This document shows positions 54,211 through 64,000 of a stretch of 64,000 nt of DNA, piece after piece (the stretch's first letter is position 1; every line of letters starts with the position of its first letter). The position numbers and the translations under genes are program-made. The stretch comes from Thalassia testudinum (Eukaryota; Streptophyta; Magnoliopsida; Alismatales; Hydrocharitaceae), in assembly GCA_037157565.1 (NCBI GenBank), contig JAZHRO010000014.1:105493501-105557500 (forward strand), written 5' to 3'. The notes under the pieces are model-generated. The model had not been told where the DNA came from. It made no database searches and was given only the letters and a program-made list of their open reading frames with translations.

Positions 54211-55478
54211 TGCAACGATTTTTCGATCTTCTTTCGCATTTCGTACACTTTACTGTTTTCTAACTTGTTTTATCTCGTGTCTATTTTGTAGATACCTCTA
54301 TCAGGGTATCGTCAAGCGGTAGACCGGAGTAAAGTGCAGTTGAAGACGACTGTAAGTGCTCCCCATTCTTCCCCCTCCATAGATTTCATTTCATCACATT
54401 AAATTCAAATTCCACTTAACCTAGGTATTTGCATAAATCCTACGATTAGTTTGATTGTTTGGATTTCCACCCACATTCATTTCACCCTCGCATATAAAAA
54501 AAACAAAAAGATATTTTTGTGGGGTAATTCAACATACATACAACATACACCCACATTCAAGGCACTTAACCTAATTGATTTTCTTCTACTCAATCGGATT
54601 CTGATCTGTGGAACCGGTACACATAAATCAACACATAAAAGAGTAGAAATCATTCTAGGTTAATCATTTTGTGTGCGTAACTCAATGGTGAAATTGTGGC
54701 CAATTATTTAAGTTGTTTGGGCCGCACCACTCAACCTAAAATCAACTCACCAAGTAGCTTCCTCTTAGAGCTTTTACTCTTGGTTCATACCAGGCACTCC
54801 ACTTTATTTTTGATTTCAAAAGGAAAGCAATCTTCACCCTTGCTTGAAAACCTAGTTTGCCTCAAACTTGATTGAATTAAACCTAATTCTAAACCCTAAA
54901 AGCTACTTAAGCAAGACTTGAATATTAAAATCTACTCATCACAAATAATCTTGCTTGAAAACCCTGGTTGTGCACGTACTCACACATACTCAATTGATCA
55001 TTAAGGGCACAACCCATTTTAAGGGCCCACCACATTCCATAAGCACTATAATCCCAGGCCTCAATAAAATCGAGTAGATGTTGGCCTTAAGGACTGATTC
55101 ACTCTTTGGGGCATAGTTTGAGATTGTTTACGATTAACCTGCTTATACTAATCAATTTGATGTCTAGCTAGGGAGTAGCGTCAAACGATTGCGGCTGGGG
55201 GGTACACTAGGAACGGGAGGCGCAAGCCGAAGGAAGAACCTTCTCCCCAGTCCCTCCTTCTTACTGGTTGGATTGAGTAGACACAAGTAGAGTAAATCAT
55301 TTATAATCTTAAGGTGGGTTCTGAGAGTCTGTAGATCCTTAGGCTACCCCACTTAAGGACAGGCTTGTTTTGTTGTGCTGCAGGGTTCTTATCCCTAGTC
55401 CTTCCGACCTTTTCCTAGTTTATGCTGGGAAGAAGGTCATTGAATCCCTGATTGGAAGGACCACTAGAGTATTCTAGG
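54211..55478 (+). other. Untranslated leader of element D
   Basis: Matches the B leader: GTAGCGTCAAACGATTGCGG and GGGGGGTACACTAGGAACGG near 55168-55220, then a block ending AGGACAGGCTTG near 55360. No gene. Confidence 0.75.
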
Positions 55479-57320
55479 ATGCGTAGATTAGATTTTGGCC
55501 AAATTGATCCCATGGCCGATCAACAGCCTCCTCTGCCTCAGGATCCACAGGAGGTATTTCGAAGGTAGCTGGAGCAAATGCAGAGAATGCAAGAATGGTT
55601 CTAGAGAATGCAGGGTGCTCAGCCCTTGAAGGATTTTTATGATCCTTCAAATTACGGGGAACGTCCCAGCGTCCAGATTCTTGCCGGAGACATAGAAATC
55701 AAGCCCCAGGTGTTAAGCTTGATCAAACATTTCCATGGGCTTGGCTCTGAAGACCCGTTTCAGCACTTGGAGGACTTGACCACTTTGGTCCAGACCACCA
55801 AGGCATGAAACGTGAATGAGGAGCAAATAATCATGAGGCTCTTCCCCCACTCTCTTAGGGATAAAGTCGCTCATTGATACAGGACGATAGGAAGACCAAT
55901 TACAACTTGGAATGAGTTGAAATCAGCTTTCCTGAAGAAATTCTTCCCTGTCGGACGTACCAATGCTTTAAGACGGGCAATTACTACCTTTACCCAGCAG
56001 CTGGGGGAGCCGTTTCATGTTGCCTAGGAGCGATTCCAGGACCTATTGCGGAGGTGTCCACACCACGAGGTGCCGAAATGGCAACTCGTGCAGATTTTCT
56101 ACCACGAGTTGACTGAGCAACTCAGAAATAACATGGATGCTTCTTGCGGAGGAAATTTCCTCAACAAAGACCTAGATAGCGTGCATGATTTGTTTGAGGA
56201 GATGAGTGGGAATTCGATCAATCATGCCTCCATGGATACTTTTAACCGGTCCCAGCAGCCCAGATCGAATGTTAATGAAGTCCACAACTCTCATTCATTC
56301 GATATGGAATTGATTTGTAATAAACTTGATAAGGTGGACTTGGTTTCTAAGAGAATGGAGGAGTGGATGGCTGGAAACTCAATGAGCAACTCTCGATCCA
56401 CTCAATCCCAGAATTCGGGATTCCATTCATCGTGAGCTCCTTCTGGACAGGAGTTTGTGAATCAACTTGATGTGGCTCAACCTACGAGCCAGCATTATTC
56501 GGAACCCCACGGGTTCCAAACAAGGGCCTTTGATCCCAATTTCTCTGATCCTTTCCTTTCTTTCTCTCCATCCTCTCCCTATGAGGATGTTTGTGTTGTA
56601 CAGGAGAATGTTAGATCCAACCCTTACTCCAATGCTTATAATCTGGGTTGGAGAAATCACGTTAACTTCTCCTAGAAAAACCTAGGGTAGCAGACCCAAT
56701 TCCAACCCAGCAACTATGCTTCACAATGACCAATGGGTCAGTGTCATGTTTATACTCAGTTGCCACCGAATCAAGTCAATCAGCCAGCTTGGAATGCCCG
56801 TCAACCCGTAGGACAGGCTGATTTGAACCGACAAATGGTAGAGATGCAAGGATCTATGCTCTAGCTCATGCAGCAAATGAAAACCTCGTTGGACAACTTG
56901 CAAACCGGGCTCATAGCTAATTCTCGTCAACCCGGATCTCTACCATCTCAACCCATACCCAACCTACGTAATATCCTGAATCCGGGCAATCAAGCCCATG
57001 GGTTCGGGAATCAAAGGGACCCACACACACATGCTCAAGTGGTTGAGTAGGGTCCTTCCTCTTCTTCTTCCGCAAATCAACAGTTCTTGGCTAATGAAGC
57101 CCCTCCAATCTTTCCTAAACCTCCCCAAGACCCAAACTCGTATGCATCTGCTAATTCTGTTACCTTGAGGAGTGGTAAACAAACTTAGGATCCACGACCA
57201 CACTGTTCTGATTTACCGAATCCTGAAGAACTTGAGGAGAGAAAGTAGAACTCTAGAGAAGAAATCAAGGCTCAGGAACTTGATTTTGAAGATCTGACTC
57301 ATGTTCCTTTTCCTGAGGCC
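55479..57320 (+). pseudogene. gag: Element D gag pseudogene
   Basis: Likely start ATG 55479 (MRRLDFGQIDPMADQQPP). Capsid core: LKDFYDPSNYGERPS (about 55625), IKHFHGLGSEDPFQHLEDL, MRLFPHSLRDKVAH, AFLKKFFPVGRTNALRRAI, CPHHEVPKWQLVQIFYHEL, CGGNFLNKDLDSVHDLFEEM. Stops inside the core replace Trp or other conserved residues (for example TGA for Trp at about 55876 and TAG for Trp at about 56023); others are near 55567, 55807, 56434 and 56674. A Ser/Gln/Pro-rich tail leads to SVTLRSGKQT near 57155. Gag would form the particle packaging D and B RNA. Confidence 0.88.
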
Positions 57321-58237
57321 TTGATTAGATCAAGGAAGAAGTCTGTTGATAGTAATGAGGAGCTTCTGAATATTTTCAAGAATGTCGAGATCAATATCCT
57401 GCTCCTTAACGCTATCAAACATATACAGGCTTACGTGAAATTTTTAAAGGATTTATGTACACAGAAGCGTAAGTCAAGAGAATTTGTTCCGAGGAAGGTG
57501 GTACTCTCCGAGCAGGCTAGTCTATTATCCTGCACCACTTCCCTCAGAAAAAGAGAGATCCAGGTGCTCCTTTGATTTCTTGTGTCATCGGAGATTACAC
57601 TTTTGATAGAGCACTGCTGGATCTAGGTGCATCCATCAACCTAATTCTGACTTCTCTTTACGAGAAGTTTGGATTAGGTGAACTTCGGCCGACTTCAGTA
57701 ACGCTGCAATTAGCAGACCGTTCGGTCACAAATCCACGAGGTGTTATTGAAGATGTTATTGTTAAGGTTAAGGATTTCTATGTTCTTGTAGATTTCCTTG
57801 TCTTTGACATGGACGTACCTGAAAATCTGAGGAACACGCCCATCATTCTAGGGCATCCATTCCTGGCTACCGCCAAGGCCAACATTAACTGTGAAATCAG
57901 TAGCATGGAAATCGCCTTTGGGTATCAAAGAATGAAATTTGATATTTTTAAGGTGATTAATAAATTTGAGGTTTGTGGATTTATTGAGGAACTTGAGGAC
58001 GATAATGTGAATATTGAAACTTGTATGACGGTTTCTACATTTGAAAGTTCCTCCTCTCATGATGAATTGGACCCGCAACCCTCTATGGCAGACCCGCCAT
58101 CTTCTGAAGAGGTTATTAATTTTGGTCACTCTCAACCTCTTCCTCTTGATGAGTCTTCATCAGCATCTTCCTTACCTTCAATCATCAACCCACCCCAGCT
58201 TGAACTAAAATCATTGCCTGAGAATCTGAAATATTAG
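57321..58237 (+). pseudogene. pro: Element D protease pseudogene with frame change
   Basis: The linker NEELLNIFKNVEINILLLNAI is in the gag frame up to about 57520; from there the protein continues in the pol frame (HFPQKKRDPGAPLISCVIGD). Active-site loop LLDLGASINLILTSLY at about 57614, LQLADRSVTNPRGVIEDVIV, then IILGHPFLATAKANINC, where His replaces the usual Arg of ILGRPF. The single frame change could be an indel; a programmed frameshift is less likely because relatives A and E read the same stretch in one frame. Confidence 0.87.
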
Positions 58238-59698
58238 TTTTTAGGACCACATAAGACTCTCCCTGTGATCATTAGTGCTAAATTAACAAAAGAGCAGGAG
58301 ATTAAACTGATTACGATCCTGAAGGAACACAAGGAGGAAATTGGTTGGACTATTCATGACCTTAGGAGGATCGAGCCATCTTATTGCAATCACAGAATAT
58401 TTTTGGAAGATGGATCCCGCCCTTCTCGCCAGATGTAGAGGAGATTAAATCCTAATATGCGAGAAGTGGTCAAGAAGGGGATTATTAAGTGACTCAATGC
58501 AGGAATCATTTATTCGATCTCTAATAGTCCTTGGGTAAGTCTCGTACAGATTGTTCCCAAGAAAGCTGAGATTACCATTGTGACTAATGAGAAAGGAGAA
58601 TCTATCACAACTTGTTCAGCTTCCTCTTGGAGGGTCTGTATGGATTACAAGAAGCTAAACACAGCCACGAAGAAGGATCATTTCCCTTTGCCCTTTATCG
58701 ATCAATTCTTTGAAAGACTAGCCAGGCAGAAGAACTTCTGTTTCCTTGATGGTTACTTAGGATACAACCAAGTTCCTATCCATCTTGAGGATCAGGAAAA
58801 AACTACTTTCACTTGTCCCTACGGAACCTTTGCTTTCCGTAGGATGCCATTCGACTTATGCAATGCACCTGCAACTTTTCAAAGGTGTATGCTGGCCATA
58901 TTCTCTAACATGGTGGGAGAGTTTATGGAAGTCTTCATGGATGATTTCTCTATTTTTGGAGAATTGTTTGACTCTTGTCTATCTAATCTTGAAATGATTC
59001 TTAAACGATGCATCAAAACAAGACTGGTCCTTACCAGGGAAAAGAGTCATTTCATGACACAAGAAGGCATCATCTTGGGTCATGTAATCTTTGATTGGGG
59101 AATCGAAGTGGATAAAGCTAAGGTTGATGCTATTGCTAAACTTCCTCCTCCCACATCTATAAAACAAATTCAATCATTTCTTGGTCATGTGGGATTCTAC
59201 AGAAGATTCATCAAGGACTTTTCAAAGGTTGCTTGTCCTCTGAGCAATCTTCTTGCAAAAGAAACACCGTTTGATTTCGACGAATCATGCCGTAAGGCAT
59301 TTGATTTTCTTAAAACGGCAGTCACTTGTGCTCTGGTGTTGCAACCACCGGTTTGGACAACCCCTTTTGAGATCATGACCGACACTTCTGATTACGCAAT
59401 CGGGGCTATTTTTGGTTAGAAAGTTGATAGGAAGTCCTCTATCATCTACTACGCTAGTAAAACTTTGGATAAGGCCCAGAGGAATTACACTATAACTGAG
59501 AGGGAATTACTAGCCATAGTATTTACTTTGGAGAAATTCAGGGCTTATCTCTTAGGGTCTCACGTCATCATATATACTAACCACTCGACCTTGAGACATC
59601 TCTTGGCCAAAAAGGATGCCAAACCCTAGCTTATTCGTTGGATTCTTCTGCTTCAAGAATTTGATCTTGAAATCAAGGATAAATTCGAGGTACAGAAT
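58194..59698 (+). pseudogene. pol: Element D reverse transcriptase-RNase H pseudogene
   Basis: From QLELKSLPENLKY through SYCNHRIFLEDGSRPSR to an almost complete palm: WRVCMDYKKLNTATKKDHFP, FAFRRMPFDLCNAPATFQRC, FMDDFSIFG (about 58935), SFLGHVGFYRRFIKDFSKV. RNase H: TDTSDYAIGAIFG (Asp kept), TERELLAI (Glu kept), YTNHSTLRHL (third Asp is Asn). Stops: near 58237, 58436 (Gln to TAG), 58491 (TGA), 59417 (Gln to TAG, same codon as in A) and 59627. The 279-codon open stretch 58580-59419 is the best preserved RT in the window. Confidence 0.9.
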
Positions 59699-61096
59699 GT
59701 GGTGGCGGATCATCTGTCGAGACTTCTAAGTGATTCTTCTCGTTCGGACATTCCGATTGCTGATACTTTTCTGGACGAAACCATCCTTACAGTTTCAGGT
59801 GTCCAAACCCCATGGTTTGCTGACATAGTTAATTATTTGGCCGTTGGTCAAATCCCCCAGGATTGGACCAAGCAACAACAGGATATACTCAAATCTGAGG
59901 CCAAATATTACTTCTGGGTGGACCTTGAACTGTACCGCATTAGTTTTGATCAGATTATTTGCCGATGTGTTCTAGAGAACGAATTCAAGAGTATACTTGA
60001 GCTCTGCCATGCATCTGCATGTGGTGGACACTTCTTCGGCAAAAAGACGGCTGCAAAAATTTTGCAATCTGGATTCTAGTGGTCATCTTTATTCAAGGAT
60101 GCCCAGGAATTCTCGAGGTTGTGTTCCCGATGCCAGGCACTTGGGGGCATAACCAAGAGAGATATGATGCCCCTAAACACGATTCTTCCTGTTGATATCT
60201 TTGACGTTTGGGGCATCGATTTCGTGGGACCTTTCCTCCCTTCATTTGGACATCAATACATTCTCGTCGCTATCGATTACGTGCCAAAATGGATCGAGGC
60301 AATTCCCACTCGAACCAATGACCACAAGGTGGTCATTGATTTTGTCAAGAACTTCTCCAGTAGGTTCGGGATTTCGAGGGCCATCATTAGCGATGGTGGC
60401 ACTCATTTCACTAATGCCCAGTTCCGTAATTTTCTGGCAAAATACAGGGTTAATCACAGAATCTCCACACCTTACCATCCCCAGACGAATGGACAGGCTG
60501 AGATCTCCAATCGGGAGATCAAGAATATTATGCAGAAAATGGTTAGGCCTAATCGCAAAGACTGCACTCAAAAGCTTGAGGATGCTCTTTGGGCCTACCG
60601 TACGGCATATAAAATGCCCATCGGCATGTCTCTATTTCGTTTGGTGTTGGGAAAGGTGTGCCATTTACCCGTAGAAATTGAATATAGGGAATTCTGGGCA
60701 ATCAAGCAGTGCAATCTAGATCTGAGTTTAGCCAGGAAGACCAGGAAACTCCAACTATCTGAGTTGGAGGAGCTTAGAAATGATGCGTATGAGAATGCCA
60801 AGATCTATAAGGCTTGAACCAAAGCTCTTCATGACCAATTGCTTTCCCGCAAGAGCTTTGAGGCGAACCAAAAGGTCTGGCTATTCGATTCTTGACTTAA
60901 GCTCTTTCCCAGCAAACTTAGGTCGAAATCGAATGGCCCATTCATTATCGATCTGATATTTCCAAACGGAGCTGTTCAAATCTCTAACTCGAAGATGGGT
61001 AATTCATTCAAAATCAATGGTCAACAGCTGAAACCCGTTATTGACCGTACTATTCCAGAACCCGACTCAGACACAGTTGCTCTAGCCATGTTGTGA
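59699..61096 (+). pseudogene. int: Element D integrase pseudogene
   Basis: Starts with WFADIVNYLAVGQIPQDW; zinc domain CGGHFFGKKT and CSRCQALGG (about 60020-60135). The catalytic triad is complete: WGIDFVGPF (about 60215), IISDGGTHF (about 60390), GQAEISNREI (about 60500). The C-terminal part runs WAYRTAYKMPIGMSLFRLVLG, VWLFDSxLKLFPSKLRS and ends at TGA 61094-61096. Stops: near 60077, 60815 and 60892. The triad and long open stretch 60119-60817 show recent selection compared with A and C. Confidence 0.9.
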
Positions 61097-61840
61097 CTTC
61101 TTTGGCTGAACTTCGCCTAGCTGACGGCATTAAACTCAGCAGTTGTACAGTCTGACTCAGAGCAGATCCGAGCTTCATATTCAGGTGATATCTTCTGCAC
61201 TCTACCCTTTCTTGCATGTCTTTTATTCTTAATGCGAACATTGCATCAGCTAGGCATTGGGGGATGGATTCATTTCTGAATCATTTTGTCAGCTCTGTGG
61301 AATTTTTGTAAATTCTATTTGTCTTCTTATATATATATATATAAAGAAAAAAAATTGAATTAGGAAGGAATACTTGGACATTAGGACCTTTCTATCTTAG
61401 GAAATATTGCAATAGGATCTGAATACTAAGACCCTTCAAGTCTTTGGGCTTAATCAGCCTGGGTATCTACTAAAATGTGGATTTGTTTTTCGAGTCCTCG
61501 CCATCCTGAATTCTATTTTAATTTGATTAAATAAGTTTGGGTGATAAGTACACGACTTATCAACCCGTCCTCTGATTTGAGGAAACTTTAAGTCTAAGCA
61601 TCTACACACTATTCGTCACTGACTCATTGTTCGATGATTTTAAAGGAAATTTGGTAGCTAATGAACCTTCTAGGGTGATATGGCTTGCAAGTTGTCGTGG
61701 GTAATAGCCCATAGGTAGGTTGTCTAGAGCCCAGTCATTGGACTACTCTCTTCTTGCTTCGTTTAGGTAAATCTTAGACTAGGGAAGCCACCTACTTAAA
61801 AAGAAAAAGAGATGAAAAAAAAGATGAAAAGAAGAGTTTC
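61097..61840 (+). other. 3' non-coding region of element D
   Basis: No ORF. A GACGGCATTAAACTCAGC block follows the stop, but the GGGAGGCAACCC hairpin of A is not seen. A PPT-like box (TAGGCATTGGGGGATGG) is at about 61251, then short TA repeats (61328), the hairpin 61542-61562, and the GGCTTGCAAGTTGTCG/TGGGTAATAGCCCA block near 61680-61720 shared with B. It ends in an A-rich run before the next segment. Confidence 0.7.
61542..61562 (+). other. Conserved 8-bp hairpin in element D 3' region
   Basis: TGATAAGT and ACTTATCA around ACACG, followed by CCTC/GAGG with loop TGATTT at 61569-61582. Same arrangement in B at 16757-16777. Confidence 0.55.
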
Positions 61841-61841
61841 T

Positions 61842-63874
61842 GAGGGTTGTTACAGTATTCTGAGGGTTTAAATGGCTTCAGTGCATTGCACTGAAGCTTC
61901 TGAGTTCCTTAAATGCTTCTTATATCTCTCTAATAGACTTCTCCAACTTTGCCGGAGTTGGAGAAGATGAAGTTCATATCTACAGCTCCAGACATTTAAT
62001 CCTCAAATAAGCATCCTTAAAACAATCAGTGATCCACATTTTATCATTCTGGAGCTTCTCAACGAATTCTAAAGGTTGAAGTACAAATATGGCTCACCGG
62101 AGCTCCGGTGAGTCCAGAAAATATGAAAAGTGTACACAGATTAGTAAAACTTGTCATTTTTAATCTAGAAAGGATCCTGAGGTTGCAAGGAACCTCAGTA
62201 TTACATTTAATTCTTCATTTGTCTCTTAGAATTAAGATTTGACAGTGAAATTGTTTCTTTAAAAATTTGATTTGAAATAAGCTTAGGACTTGTTTAACCA
62301 CTTGATTGAGAGGTTAAAAGAAGTCCACAGATAATAGCAGTCATAATTATATAGTTAATTAATAGTTTGAACTGCTCCTGAGCCGCCATTGATAGTGAGC
62401 TCAGGAGCTTAATTAAGATTGGGCGTTTAATTTATATGTGGTAATTATTTGCATTATAGTGTCTATTAGGGTCCATAAGTGGTGGATAAATGATGAAAGA
62501 CCCTATGAAGATGGAATTAGGTCGATTACTGTCACCATGGACAGTGACAGTAGTCGGTGGAGGTGGAATGTGAATTAGGTGATTAGGTGATTAATTAAGC
62601 GATTAAGTGATTTAGAAATGATCATAGAAGTTAAAGGAAGGTGGACAACGATTTAAAAAAGACAAGATTAAGACTCTGGTGAGCTCAAGGAGTTCACCGG
62701 AGTAGGAGAAGATGAAACTAAAATCTGACATTAACTCTAATCTATCTATCTAACTAACTAAACTAACCTACTCCTACTCCTACTCCTAATCTACTATTAC
62801 CTGGACGAAGGGGTCAATAGGGTTCCGTCGAAGGTTCATAGCGGACGACAAAATTAGTGGGTGGAAGAAAGATCTCCGGCGAGCGGATTTGAGGTGGAGC
62901 AGAGGACTCCTTTGGTCAGTGCCTGTGTCAGAGATGCGGAAGACCACGACAGATCTCCTCAGCTGATCAGAATGGATGGAGGTAGTCGGAAAGTGAAATG
63001 GAAAGTCGTCGGAGTTTTGAACGAATAGCCTATTGGGTCGGCTGCAGTGTTAGAAGAGGGAAGGGAGCCAACTTGAGTAAAATCTGAGGGGTGAGTGGGT
63101 ATTTATAGTAGTTGGCGGCGAAGAGAATGGCGGGGTTTGGCCGAAGAAGGAGCTTGAGGAGCTTAACCTCCGTCGTCGTCTCCGACGATGGTGAGGTTAT
63201 CTCCCACTGAAAAATAGGATTTCCAGTTAATCCAGACCGGTGGATGAAGTGGAGGAGGTGAGCGCAAGCTGCAAGAGCTTGGACAAAGAGGAATGATGTC
63301 GGCAGGGAGGTGATCATGCGGTGGCATAACTCTCTGTCGCCAGCCGTTCATTCGGTTGAAGAAGAAGAAGAAGAAGGAAAGGGACTTAAATGTAATAAAA
63401 CTTAAGAACCTGTGTGAGAAATAAGGACCCGATTGTAATGAATATTAATGACCAAAATGTAAACTCAGGTTTTGAAGATTTATTTTAATTTATATCTTTT
63501 TCAACTTTTTATATATGTTAGTAAATAAGGTAAATATTATGTTTTCACCTTGAATTTACATTTTTGACATTTTTAGATTAATTTGTTAGATTAAGTAAAA
63601 TTACCTAAGTTATTATATACTTAGGTATACATTATATTTAAGTTACTTAACTTATTAATTAAGGAAATGATTAATAGGATTTCGAGTCCAATTATTATCT
63701 AGATTATTAATAATGTTAATTGAATGATAAAATGCCATTTTAAACTTATTTTAAGGTCCTTTACTAAATATCTCTTATTTTATAATTAACCCTTATAAAC
63801 TCATAACCTTAGCTAATTAACTAGGAAGACTAGTTAATTAGGGGTAATTAGAGATCATGATGAGTGTCTCATCA
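61842..63874 (-). repeat. LTR-like segment in minus orientation
   Basis: On the minus strand it starts TGATGAGACACTCATCATGA at 63874, like the element A LTR start (TGATGAGAGCCTCATCATGA), and has a TATA box (CTATAAATA) at about 63100-63108, some 770 bases in. The left boundary is uncertain (TG at 61842 or 61859) and no matching target duplication was found. The R/U5 half holds an unusual series of hairpins. ORFs at 63030-63351 lie just upstream of the TATA box and are not convincing. Confidence 0.45.
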
Positions 63875-64000
63875 GCAGGGCGCTTCAATTGGCGTAGATG
63901 AGCAGGCGCTATCGACCGCACAATGGAGATCAGGCGGTTGTGTGGGCCTAATCGGCTAGACGTGCCATCTGACGCGGCGAGGCAACGTAGCATCGCATGC
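63875..64000. other. Unassigned GC-rich flank
   Basis: The last 126 bases contain GGCGC/GCGCT-rich text and no ORF or known motif. Confidence 0.4.

Larger units (their letters stand above)
53194..61840 (+). mobile_element. Element D: Athila-type LTR retrotransposon, decayed
   Basis: 5' LTR remnant (53808-54189), exact primer site (54193), leader, gag-pol to 61096 and a 3' region to about 61840; no 3' LTR is recognised in the window. Coding is in two frames only (gag in one, protease to integrase in another) with a single frame change near 57520 and scattered stops, so it is less decayed than A. It is the gag-pol-bearing relative of B. An inverted LTR piece (53194-53807) precedes it. Confidence 0.85.

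Noticed and set aside
61842..63874. This segment as the missing 3' LTR of element D
   Set aside because: Its TATA box and TGATGAG start are on the minus strand and it has no B/D-type U5 motif, whereas D runs on +.

Overview
This window is plant nuclear DNA, almost certainly heterochromatin of an angiosperm with a large genome. I see no host gene, tRNA, rRNA or CRISPR array. The content is nested transposable elements, mainly Ty3/gypsy elements of the Athila type. The evidence for that lineage is a primer-binding site matching the 3' end of tRNA-Asp (TGGCGCCGTTGCC), a protease with a DLGAS active-site loop, RT with FMDD, long LTRs and long non-coding leader and 3' regions. The species cannot be told from the sequence.

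Layout. (1) 78-13853: element A, a complete but decayed Athila-type element on + with 2.7-kb LTRs and target duplication TACAG. (2) 14363-21721: element B on -, with LTRs, PBS and PPT but no gag-pol; it carries one unusual tyrosine-rich/acidic ORF. A and B sit in the 3' part of a CACTA DNA transposon whose terminus is at 22798. That CACTA itself lies in a Sirevirus-like Copia remnant (about 22802-25600, -), which is also hit by a solo LTR (23607-24940, TSD CATAC). (3) About 25600-53193: pieces of one old element F (LTR pieces, PBS at 52022), interrupted by a minus-strand LTR (26110-27167), by element C (27226-39307, -, decayed Athila type with full gag-pol and a truncated 3' LTR) and by element E (40384-51062, +). 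E is very young: both LTRs are 2296 bp with only about seven differences and the TSD is a perfect CCTTG, yet it encodes only Gag-Pro. (4) 53194-61100 and beyond: element D, + strand, with gag-pol broken by stops and one frameshift. Its 5' LTR is fused head-to-head with an inverted partial LTR, giving 382-bp inverted-repeat arms. (5) About 61842-63874: a minus-oriented LTR-like segment rich in perfect hairpins.

How the elements relate. C and E share LTR type, leader and 3' region. B and D share LTR motifs, leader and 3' region. The window therefore holds two pairs in which a gag-pol-coding type (C, D) accompanies a derivative lacking pol (E, B) that would have to be copied in trans. The C and D copies here are themselves dead, so live helpers must lie elsewhere.

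The most notable signal is non-coding. The 3' regions of A, C and E hold a row of three hairpins with 7-bp stems and 7-8-nt loops whose stem sequences change in compensating ways. A second hairpin directly follows the pol stop, and a third directly precedes the polypurine tract in A, B, C and E. The E and C promoters also carry clusters of TTGGCGCCAA palindromes that fit the plant E2F consensus.
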